Shown: positions 43,385 through 51,116 of the stretch, one piece after another | Numbering within the stretch: the stretch's first letter is position 1 | How the letters are laid out: each line of letters starts with the position of its first letter | NCBI GenBank assembly: GCA_019749915.1 | Contig: JAIEPE010000009.1 | Span: forward strand, 1 to 64,000 | Length of the DNA stretch: 64,000 nt | Direction of reading: 5' to 3' | From: Alphaproteobacteria bacterium | GTDB taxonomy: Bacteria; Pseudomonadota; Alphaproteobacteria; UBA9655 | Made by a program: the position numbers and the translations under genes | The notes under the pieces: generated by a model | Databases searched by the model: none | What the model was told of the DNA's origin: nothing | Seen by the model: the letters and a program-made list of their open reading frames with translations, nothing else

Positions 43385-44656
43385 ATGCAAAAACAAGGAA
43401 AAAACTTTGCAGCTGCTTTTATTGGAACGGCCTTAGAGTTTTATGATTTTGCCCTTTTTGGGCTTTTAGCCCCCATATTCTCAACACTCTTTTTTCCGAA
43501 AGAAGACCCAATTGCAGCCTTAATTGCCAGTTATTGCATTTTTGCAGCTGGTTTCTTAATTCGTCCTCTTGGAGGCATTGTTTTTGGTTATATTGGGGAT
43601 ACCTTTGGGCGAAAAAAAGCCATGGTGATCTCCATTCTTGCTGTTGTTCTTCCCACAAGTTTAATCGGTCTTTTGCCTACCTATAGCCAAATAGGGCTTT
43701 TGGCCCCCATTGCACTATCTCTTTGTCGCTTATTGCAGGGCTTATGTGCTGGAGGAGAATTTAGCGGGGCGGCTATTTTTGTGATCGAACACGCAAAGGA
43801 AGATAGGAGATACTTCTCTGGAAGTTTGGTGACCGCTTCATCCGTAGTGGGCATGCTCGTCGCTTCTAGCATGGCCTCTCTTTGTGCCCTTGAAGCAATG
43901 CCGGATTGGGGATGGAGAGTTCCTTTTCTTTTAAGTTTCCCTATTGGTTTGGTAGGCTTTTATATACGAAAGAATACACAAGAAACTTCAGCCTTTAATA
44001 AAGCACAGAAAGAAGAGGCTGAAAGCTTTGTTGACCTTATTAAAAACAACTTTTCTTCACTTTTTATCACTTTTGGAATCGGATGCTTTATCGGTGTTCT
44101 TTACTACGTTCCCTTTGTTTTTATGGGACATTACCATACGCTCGTGACCTCTCTATCGATGTCTACAACCCTCTCCATCATCACTCTTGGACTTGTCGTG
44201 TATATGTTTTGCCTTGCTCTAGCTGGATATATGGCCGATAAATATGGGCCCCAGAAAGTCATGTTAACGATCGTTTTGGCCACTCTCTTTCTTGCTTATC
44301 CTGCCTTTTGGCTTATACAATCGGGAGAGTTATCACTTATGATCCAAGGAGAAATCATCCTTTCCATATTGGCAGGTCTATTCGTGGGGCCAGCCAATGG
44401 GCTTACGGCAAGCCTTTTTGATGTGAAAGGGCGTTGTCGAGGCGTATCCTTTAGTTTAAGCTTAGGAATTTCTTTGTTTGGTGGTCTCACCCCAGTTTTT
44501 CTTGTATATATTATCAATCAGACTCAACATCTTAACTGGCCAGCGGCTTGGATACTCTTTGGAGCTCTTATTGCGGGCGTTTCTATTATAGCTTCTTCAA
44601 AAGTCCAAAAACGAATTCTTATGAAACCAAGCTTAACCAATTCCTATGCTATCTAA
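43385..44656 (+). CDS. MFS transporter, MHS (metabolite:H+ symporter) family
   Basis: 423 residues, twelve predicted helices. The N-terminus FIGTALEFYDFALFGLLAPIF and the loop 2-3 motif GYIGDTFGRKKAM identify the MHS family (ProP, KgtP, ShiA relatives); RLLQGLCAGGEFSGAAIFVIEHA is the helix-4 signature of that family. Substrates are usually zwitterions or carboxylates such as proline/betaine or 2-oxoglutarate; I cannot choose among them. It ends 4 bp inside the convergent amidase gene. AAGAGAGG precedes the ATG. Uptake of host osmolytes or amino acids would fit an intracellular life, but this is inference. Confidence 0.93.
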   Translation: MQKQGKNFAAAFIGTALEFYDFALFGLLAPIFSTLFFPKEDPIAALIASYCIFAAGFLIRPLGGIVFGYIGDTFGRKKAMVISILAVVLPTSLIGLLPTYSQIGLLAPIALSLCRLLQGLCAGGEFSGAAIFVIEHAKEDRRYFSGSLVTASSVVGMLVASSMASLCALEAMPDWGWRVPFLLSFPIGLVGFYIRKNTQETSAFNKAQKEEAESFVDLIKNNFSSLFITFGIGCFIGVLYYVPFVFMGHYHTLVTSLSMSTTLSIITLGLVVYMFCLALAGYMADKYGPQKVMLTIVLATLFLAYPAFWLIQSGELSLMIQGEIILSILAGLFVGPANGLTASLFDVKGRCRGVSFSLSLGISLFGGLTPVFLVYIINQTQHLNWPAAWILFGALIAGVSIIASSKVQKRILMKPSLTNSYAI

Positions 44657-45846
44657 GAGGCAGTCTTAGCAAAGGAACAAGCTTTTGACGCAAAAGTGGC
44701 CAAGGATACATCTTCTCCTATTCTTCCCAAAAAGCTCATTCCTAAGGCCCCATTTCCATATCTATTATGCAGTGGCACGGTCAGTTCTGGAAAACCACTG
44801 AGAGCAGCTATACACGTATGGCGGGAGGCCTTAAGGGCAAACTCTTTGAGGTGAGTGAGAGAGCTTGAAAGAAAGGGTGGGATATCATGAACCGTTGGAA
44901 ATACAGCAACGTCTCCCGATTCCAAGTGATCTTCCATAAAAGAGCGAATTTCTTTTTGTTGAAGCAGAGCTTTTCTGTAATCCTCAAAGGAAATTGAGCG
45001 GGCTAATTTAAGACGGTCGTTAATGATCTCGCCAAAGATGGGGTTTGACTCTAGAACCCAATCCTTATGAACCTGCCATAAATCGTACATAGCAATCGTT
45101 CTAATAACACTACTCCAGTGGACCAATGTCTCTTCCTCAATAAGGAGGTCAACAGAGGAGGATGTTAATTGTTGAATATCCTCCAACTTTTCTCGGAAAG
45201 CTTTTAGGAGAGAGTCCTGTAAGTGGCCCACTAAACTTGGAATAATTTTAAGTCGCTTAATTTCATTCTGTTCTTTAATTCCATAAACATTTAAAACTTG
45301 AGCAATCACATCAGGTTGACGGCTAAATATCCCTACCGTGTCTAAATGAGAAGAAATGGGTAAAACTCCTGTCGTTGAGATTTGACCCAAAGTAGGTCGA
45401 AGACCGTATATCCCGCAAAAACTTGCAGGGGCTCTTACGGATCCACTGGTATCAGCACCAAGAGCAAAATCCACAAGGTTAGCTGCAACTGCAGCAGCAG
45501 ACCCACTTGAAGAGCCGCCAGGTACACGATCAGGTGAATGAGAGTTCAAAGGAGCGCCGTAATGCTCGTTAAGTCCAAAAAGACTTCCTCCTAACTCATC
45601 GGTTTGTGTTTTGGCAATTAAATGGGCCCCTGCTTCTTGCAAAATGGCAACAGCAAGGGCAGTTGTTTCTGAAATACTCGCCTGAGCAAAATAATCAGGA
45701 TTTCCCGCTTGTGTTCGAAATCCCTTCACATCAAAGACATCCTTAACAGCAAAGTTATATCCTAGGAGGAAAACATTTTGGGTTTTAAGAGGTGAAGAGG
45801 GAATAAGTTGAGTGAAGGCGTTGATAGGATCTAGGGTTGTTGACAT
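44653..45846 (-). CDS. Amidase-signature hydrolase, AMI1-like
   Basis: 397 residues, at the short end of the family like the plant/bacterial AMI1 group. The Ser-Ser-Lys triad is intact: Lys35 (FAVKDVFDVKG), cis-Ser112 (PGGSSSGSA) and nucleophile Ser136 (GADTSGSVRAPASF). The block LNEHYGAPLNSHSPDRVPGG is typical of AMI1-type amidases. These hydrolyse small amides such as indole-3-acetamide; the real substrate is unknown. The gene is convergent with the transporter and overlaps it by 4 bp. No signal peptide, so cytoplasmic. Confidence 0.93.
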   Translation of the reverse strand: MSTTLDPINAFTQLIPSSPLKTQNVFLLGYNFAVKDVFDVKGFRTQAGNPDYFAQASISETTALAVAILQEAGAHLIAKTQTDELGGSLFGLNEHYGAPLNSHSPDRVPGGSSSGSAAAVAANLVDFALGADTSGSVRAPASFCGIYGLRPTLGQISTTGVLPISSHLDTVGIFSRQPDVIAQVLNVYGIKEQNEIKRLKIIPSLVGHLQDSLLKAFREKLEDIQQLTSSSVDLLIEEETLVHWSSVIRTIAMYDLWQVHKDWVLESNPIFGEIINDRLKLARSISFEDYRKALLQQKEIRSFMEDHLESGDVAVFPTVHDIPPFLSSSLTHLKEFALKASRHTCIAALSGFPELTVPLHNRYGNGALGMSFLGRIGEDVSLATFASKACSFAKTAS

Positions 45847-46094
45847 ACATCTAACCTGAAGTTGATACTATTATTTTCTTATTTATTTATAGCTTCTCTC
45901 AAATATTCTCGTAAATGTAAAGAAAAAAGCTATGAAACTCTCCTTTTGAAAGGGAGCATTCCAAAATTGGATGCTAGGCATATCAAAATAATTCTTTCAA
46001 TGTTAATAACGTCCAAATAACATAATTACATTACAATAAAACTATTTCAGTTTATTTTTAGTGGTAATAATGGTGGTGCTGGTTGTGAGAGGAG
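45847..46094. other. Intergenic region between the amidase gene and the DnaA-N-like gene
   Basis: Together with 46131-46240 this is a 394-bp gap without a gene. It is AT-rich; the one strong element is the hairpin at 46095-46130. Confidence 0.5.
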
Positions 46095-46130
46095 TGCAGA
46101 GTGTTCTTATAGCCTCCGGAACACTCTGCA
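46095..46130. promoter_or_regulatory. Perfect 12-bp hairpin
   Basis: TGCAGAGTGTTC (46095-46106) pairs perfectly with GAACACTCTGCA (46119-46130) around a 12-nt loop. No T-run follows, and it lies 110 bp before the next start codon. Could be a structured leader, an operator or the trace of a mobile repeat. Confidence 0.6.
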
Positions 46131-46240
46131 AGTTTCAGCTATTTAGTGTTTTGACTGGCTGATAATCAAATCCTAGAAATAAGATACAACATAAGGCATG
46201 GGGCAACAAGTTATATTTTAAGAATTACATAAGAGGACTT

Positions 46241-46693
46241 ATGCTTAATGCAAATATAGAAACGCCATCAACATCTTGTAGCAGAATAAAAATCTCGAGA
46301 AAGATAAACTTTCCCACTGGAAATTTCTCCACCAGCTTTCATAGAAGAAATACCTTCTCTGTTTCTACAGCTCCTTGGCATTTTACAACGGATCATCAAT
46401 TCGAAAAGAAAGAAGAAAATCCTCTTTCAAACATCAAAGATCCTCTTTGGAAGCACGTGTGCAGGGAAATTCAAGATCTAATGCCTCCTTTGTTTGTTTT
46501 AAAATTATCGGAATGTCAATTGGGTCCATTCTTGCCTCAGGGCAAGCAAGTAGATCTTTATTGCTCAGAGGGTACTGTTGAATCTATAAGCCAATATGAT
46601 TTCGTGATATTAACCTGCCTTCAAAAGTTTTTTCCTACTCTTAAACAAGTGAGGGTAAAACTCGAAAAATCCAAGAACGAGTTCACTGTTTGA
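46241..46693 (+). CDS. Unknown protein with a possible DnaA-N-like domain
   Basis: 150 residues, no signal peptide. Residues 1-58 are polar and probably disordered. Residues about 60-147 (PLWKHVCREIQDLMPPLFVLKLSECQ ... QVDLYCSEGTVESISQYDF) follow the layout of DnaA domain I: an initial L-W-x-x-V helix, a strand-rich middle, and a final basic helix-strand (FFPTLKQVRVKLEK). Such stand-alone domains could modulate DnaA by binding the same partners. This is a weak structural resemblance, not a family match. A GAGGA box lies seven bases before the ATG. A short ACCTC/GAGGT hairpin followed by T7 comes right after the stop. Confidence 0.6.
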   Translation: MLNANIETPSTSCSRIKISRKINFPTGNFSTSFHRRNTFSVSTAPWHFTTDHQFEKKEENPLSNIKDPLWKHVCREIQDLMPPLFVLKLSECQLGPFLPQGKQVDLYCSEGTVESISQYDFVILTCLQKFFPTLKQVRVKLEKSKNEFTV

Positions 46694-46719
46694 CCTCGAA
46701 GAGGTTGAATACTTTTTTT
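46690..46719 (+). terminator. Weak terminator after the DnaA-N-like gene
   Basis: ACCTC-GAA-GAGGT immediately at the stop codon, followed after seven bases by seven T. The stem is only 5-6 bp, so it is weak. Confidence 0.3.
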
Positions 46720-46985
46720 CCTAATCAATGGTCGCTCAAGATAAACTCTCCATCGAATCCGTATGGGGAAAGGAAACGGATGTGAGCTTTGGTTCTTCTG
46801 CAATGGTGAGAGTTTTTAACCTTGGGAGTTTATGTCTCGAAGAAATCATATATTAATTTACAATCAATGTCTGATATAACTTAGTCGAATGATATTTATT
46901 TACTACCCTGGAAATTCCCCTAGGTAGCTTTTTCAAGTGAAGATTAGCTCGCACACATTTTCTCATAAGAGTTTTTGGGATACAG

Positions 46986-49046
46986 TTACCTCACCTTTTT
47001 TTCTTCCATGAGTTCTTTCTTACTCCCATATGTTTTTATCCATGTCAGCATTTCATTCATAGCGTCTCGAAGTGCCACGGGAGATTCAAGACCATGTCCT
47101 TCCCCTTTAAAGTAAACTAAACGAGTCGGAATCTTTTTTGATTTAAGGGCACTATAAAGCTGCATCGATTGATTTGTAGGAACTCGCTCATCATTCTCAC
47201 CTTGTAAGATAAGTGTAGGGGTTGTCATATTAGCCACATATCTTATGGGAGAGGCTTTTCTCCAGAACTCAATATCATCCCAGTATGCCCCTCCAAGTAA
47301 AGCTTCCCAGGGGGGAGACACATCTGTTAGAGCAATATCAGAGATCCAATCTGTAATTCCTGCATCAACAATCGCGGCTTTAAAACGATTCGTATGACCA
47401 ATCGCCCATGCTGTCAGAAACCCTCCATAACTATGTCCTCTAACAAAGAGCTGATCCGGGTCAGCAATTCCTTTGTTAACAAGGTAATCTACGCCCGTCA
47501 TGACGTCTTGATAATCTCCTCCTCCTAAGTCTTTATAATCACTTTTCTGAAATTTTTCCCCATATCCGGGGTTCCCTCTGTAGTTCACAAGCAAGACCGC
47601 ATATCCTTGAGAGGCGAAGACGGCAGGAGAAAATGCTCCGAAGGCGGTTTTGCCAATAAATCGCTGTGATTCTACCCCTGCAGGACCTCCGTGTATTGAC
47701 ACAACTAAGGGAACTTTTTGACCTTCTGTATAGCCTTGTGGGTAAGTAAGGATCCCTTCAATCTCTAGGCCATCATAGGATTTCCAGGTAATAGGAGTTG
47801 CTTTAAGGGCTGTTAAATTTATCTTTTCGTTAACAGCACTGATCTTCTTAGGAGAAAATAAGTCCATTTTGGAAACGTAAATTGCCGAGGGGTGATGAAG
47901 CCCCTCCCCAGAAAAAGCTATATATTTAGAATTAGAAGAGCAAACAGGGCCATAGCTACAAACGCGATCAGGAACTTCCATTAAGGTTAATTTTTTTGTT
48001 TCAATATCAAGGGAAAAAACTTGCTGCTTTGTTCCAACTTGCTTGGTGATGATAAGGGCTTTGTTGTTTTCTGTCCAACTCACTAGATGCCATATATCTA
48101 CGGCATCTAGGCTCACCGTCTTACCTGTATTTAAGTCAAGCACTTGAATTGTAGGAGGCTCTTTATCTTTGAAGAGTTTAAGAGGAGTCTCCTGTATCCC
48201 AAAGCCATCTTCCTTTATAAAGGCTAACTTTTGCCCATCAGGTGAAAAAGCGAGATCTCCAAGAAATCCAATGACTTCATCGACTTCTGTAAGTTTATCT
48301 TTTTCTAAATCTAGAAGATAAAGGGTCGCCTTAGAATTACTTTTCCAAATAGGAGTTATTCTAACAAAAGCAACTTTCTGACTGTCAGGAGACCATCGAT
48401 AAAAAGAAGGATCAGAGGGATCATACAAGTTAAACTCAGATTTATACAGAGGAGGATCAATAGGCTGAAAATTCTGACTTACTTTCTGAAAGCCTAGAGT
48501 TGCTTTGATGGTCCCATCTTCTTTGGAACCACTCTGATTTAAAAAAGCAAAGCTCTTTCCATTCGGTGCAAAGGTATACTCTTGGAAACCATCGCTCAGC
48601 TCTTGTACTTTCGTTTGTTTTTTAGAGGAGATCTCTTGAACAAAGAGGGCTGATGTTTCTTTTTCTCCCTGAGTATCGTTCATAATGTATGAGAAAAATT
48701 GACCCTTTCCAATAAATTGTGCCTGGACACAGGAATGATTGAACTCCCCAATTATTATTTCTTTTTCTAAAGTCTCATTGTTCACTAACACGCACGTTGA
48801 ATATTCTTCAGCTTTATCTCCTTTGAGGATCGTATAATAGGTGCTTAAAAGGGTATATTTTCCATCAGAAGAAACATCCTCTACCCCTTCTGCGGGAAGA
48901 GTCACACAATCTTCCACTGTCCACAATGGTTTTTGAAGAGGATCAGCCTTACGAGGCTCAGCCTCACATTTTTCAGGTGAAAAACTTCCTAAAATGAAGA
49001 GCAAGAATAAATTGAGAACCTGTTTTTTGATAAAATTTTGGGACAT
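46986..49046 (-). CDS. Exported S9 prolyl-oligopeptidase-like peptidase, copy A
   Basis: 686 residues from the ATG at 49046; an in-frame ATG further upstream lies inside the neighbouring gene. Signal peptide about 1-29 (VLNLFLLFILGSFSPEKCEA). A WD40-like beta-propeller (about 50-410, with repeats such as FSPDGQKLAFIKED) precedes the alpha/beta-hydrolase domain (about 420-686). Catalytic residues: Ser539 in GHSYGG, Asp619 in ENDERVP and His651 in GEGHG; HGGP (453-455) supplies the oxyanion loop. It probably trims oligopeptides in the periplasm or outside. It is a close tandem copy of the next gene upstream and follows it by 2 bp. Confidence 0.93.
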   Translation of the reverse strand: MSQNFIKKQVLNLFLLFILGSFSPEKCEAEPRKADPLQKPLWTVEDCVTLPAEGVEDVSSDGKYTLLSTYYTILKGDKAEEYSTCVLVNNETLEKEIIIGEFNHSCVQAQFIGKGQFFSYIMNDTQGEKETSALFVQEISSKKQTKVQELSDGFQEYTFAPNGKSFAFLNQSGSKEDGTIKATLGFQKVSQNFQPIDPPLYKSEFNLYDPSDPSFYRWSPDSQKVAFVRITPIWKSNSKATLYLLDLEKDKLTEVDEVIGFLGDLAFSPDGQKLAFIKEDGFGIQETPLKLFKDKEPPTIQVLDLNTGKTVSLDAVDIWHLVSWTENNKALIITKQVGTKQQVFSLDIETKKLTLMEVPDRVCSYGPVCSSNSKYIAFSGEGLHHPSAIYVSKMDLFSPKKISAVNEKINLTALKATPITWKSYDGLEIEGILTYPQGYTEGQKVPLVVSIHGGPAGVESQRFIGKTAFGAFSPAVFASQGYAVLLVNYRGNPGYGEKFQKSDYKDLGGGDYQDVMTGVDYLVNKGIADPDQLFVRGHSYGGFLTAWAIGHTNRFKAAIVDAGITDWISDIALTDVSPPWEALLGGAYWDDIEFWRKASPIRYVANMTTPTLILQGENDERVPTNQSMQLYSALKSKKIPTRLVYFKGEGHGLESPVALRDAMNEMLTWIKTYGSKKELMEEKKVR

Positions 49047-49048
49047 GA

Positions 49049-51106
49049 CTACTTTTCCTTTTTCTCGTCCATAAGTTCTTTCTTCCCCCCATAAGTCTTC
49101 AGCCATGTCAGCGTTTCATTCATAGCGTCTCGGAGTGCCACGGGAGACGTAAAGCCATGCCCCTGTCCATCATAATAAACTAAACGGGTAGGAATCTTTC
49201 TTGCTTTAAGGGCGTTATAAAGCTGTAGTGACTGAGTTATAGGAACACGCTTATCTTCCATCCCCTGTATAATAAGGGTAGGTGTTTCTATATGACTCAC
49301 GTATCTTATGGGAGAAGATTCTCGCCAGAGTTCATAATTTTCCCAATAGGCCTCTCCAAACAGGATGGCCATAGGAGGAGGAAGATCTGTTGTCGCAATA
49401 TCAGAGATCCAATCTACCGGTCCTGCAACAACAATTGCGGCTTTAAAACGATTCGTATGACCAATCGCCCATGCTGTCAAAAAACCTCCATAGCTAGGTC
49501 CTCTGATGAAGAGTTGGTCAGAATCGGCAATTCCCTTATTAATCAGGAAATCTACACCTGTTATGATATCTTTGTAATCTCCTCCACCCAAATCTTTATA
49601 ATTACTGTTCTGAAATTTTTCCCCATATCCACGGCTTCCTCTATAGTTGACGACTAAGGTCGCATACCCTTGGGAAGCAAAAACAGCAGGAGAAAAGGGG
49701 TCAGGTAGCTTTTTACCGATAAATTGTTGTGATTCAACACTTTCAGGACCTCCGTGTATCGATACAATGAGAGGAACTTTTTGACCTTCTGTATAGCCTT
49801 GAGGGGTGGTAAGGACTCCTTCAATCTCTAATCCATCATAGGATTTCCAGGTAATAGGGGTAGCTTTAATGGCTGTTAAATTTTTCTTTTCATTAATGTC
49901 ACTGATCTTCTTAGGAGAAAATGAATCCATGTCCGAGATATAAGTTGCTGATGGTTGATGAAGATTCTCTCCAGAAAAACCTATATATTTACTGTTGGAA
50001 GAAAGGTTAGCATTATTAATATAAGTTAAATTGGGAACCTCCATTAAGGTTAACTTTTTTGTTTCAATATCGAGAGAGTAAAGTTGCGATTTTGTTCCAA
50101 CATGTTTAGTTACGATAAGGGCTTTGTTGTTTTCTGTCCAACCAACTATAAACCCTATATCTACGGCGTCTATGCTTACCGTCTTACCTGTTTTTAAGTC
50201 AACGACTTGAATTATATCAGGCTCCAGCTCTTCGAAGGGTTTAAGAGGAGTCTTCTGTTTTCCATAGCCATCTTCCTTTATAAAGGCTAACTTTTGACTG
50301 TCAGGTGAAAAAGCTAGATCTCCAATATACCCCATAGCGTTATTGATTTCTGTGAGTTTATCTTTTGCTAAATCTAGAAGATAAAGTGTGACTTTGGGCT
50401 CGCTCTTCCAAAATAATGTTGTTGCAACAAAAGCAACTTTATGACTATCAGGAGACCATTGATAAAAAGAAGAATCAAAGGGATTATACAAGTTAAATTC
50501 AGATTTGTAGAGGGGAGGATCGATAGGCTGAAAATTCTGACTTACCTTCTGAAAACCGAGAACAGTCTTAAAGTTGTCATCCTGCTTGAAATAAAGATTA
50601 GTTAAAAAAGCAAAGCTCTTTCCATCCGGTGCAAAGGTATATTCTTGGCAACCCTCTTCCAGATTTTGTACTTTTGTTTGTTTTTTAGAGGAGATTTCTT
50701 GTACAAACAGGGCTGATGTTTCTTCTTCTCCATGCGTATCATTCATAATGTATGAGAAAAATTGACCTTTCCCAATAAATTGAGGTTGGGTACATGAATG
50801 ATTGAGCTCTCCAATTGTTTCTTTTGCTAAAGTCTCATTATTTACGAGCACGCATGTTGAATATTTTTTACCTTTCTTATTTTCGAGAGAAGTATGATCG
50901 ACCATTATGAGAGTATACTTTCCATCGGAGGAAATGTCCTTTACTGTTTCTTCAGGAAGAGTGACACACTCTTCCGGCGTCCAGAGGGGTTTCAATGGAG
51001 CAGTGGCATTTTCTTTTTCGGCAACACAAGGAGAATATGCAAAACAGAAGAAGATCTGCAAAAGGAATGCGTGTCCCCTTAATTTCCAAATTCTTTTGGT
51101 AGTCAT
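49049..51106 (-). CDS. Exported S9 prolyl-oligopeptidase-like peptidase, copy B
   Basis: 685 residues, by eye about three quarters identical to copy A in the same order: signal peptide (about 1-29, HAFLLQIFFCFAYSPCVA), beta-propeller (about 50-410) and alpha/beta-hydrolase. The triad is present: Ser538 in GPSYGG, Asp618 in MEDKRVP and His650 in GQGHG. The residue before Ser is Pro where copy A has His; that position varies in the family, but Pro may alter the nucleophile elbow. It is the middle gene of three on the same strand, 10 bp after the third, so an operon is likely. Confidence 0.93.
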   Translation of the reverse strand: MTTKRIWKLRGHAFLLQIFFCFAYSPCVAEKENATAPLKPLWTPEECVTLPEETVKDISSDGKYTLIMVDHTSLENKKGKKYSTCVLVNNETLAKETIGELNHSCTQPQFIGKGQFFSYIMNDTHGEEETSALFVQEISSKKQTKVQNLEEGCQEYTFAPDGKSFAFLTNLYFKQDDNFKTVLGFQKVSQNFQPIDPPLYKSEFNLYNPFDSSFYQWSPDSHKVAFVATTLFWKSEPKVTLYLLDLAKDKLTEINNAMGYIGDLAFSPDSQKLAFIKEDGYGKQKTPLKPFEELEPDIIQVVDLKTGKTVSIDAVDIGFIVGWTENNKALIVTKHVGTKSQLYSLDIETKKLTLMEVPNLTYINNANLSSNSKYIGFSGENLHQPSATYISDMDSFSPKKISDINEKKNLTAIKATPITWKSYDGLEIEGVLTTPQGYTEGQKVPLIVSIHGGPESVESQQFIGKKLPDPFSPAVFASQGYATLVVNYRGSRGYGEKFQNSNYKDLGGGDYKDIITGVDFLINKGIADSDQLFIRGPSYGGFLTAWAIGHTNRFKAAIVVAGPVDWISDIATTDLPPPMAILFGEAYWENYELWRESSPIRYVSHIETPTLIIQGMEDKRVPITQSLQLYNALKARKIPTRLVYYDGQGHGFTSPVALRDAMNETLTWLKTYGGKKELMDEKKEK

Positions 51107-51116
51107 GGGAGCTTTC

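Noticed and set aside
49049-49106. Upstream ATG giving copy A of the S9 peptidase a 20-residue longer N-terminus
   Set aside because: It lies within the copy B gene and would hide the signal peptide; the ATG at 49046 gives a normal signal peptide.
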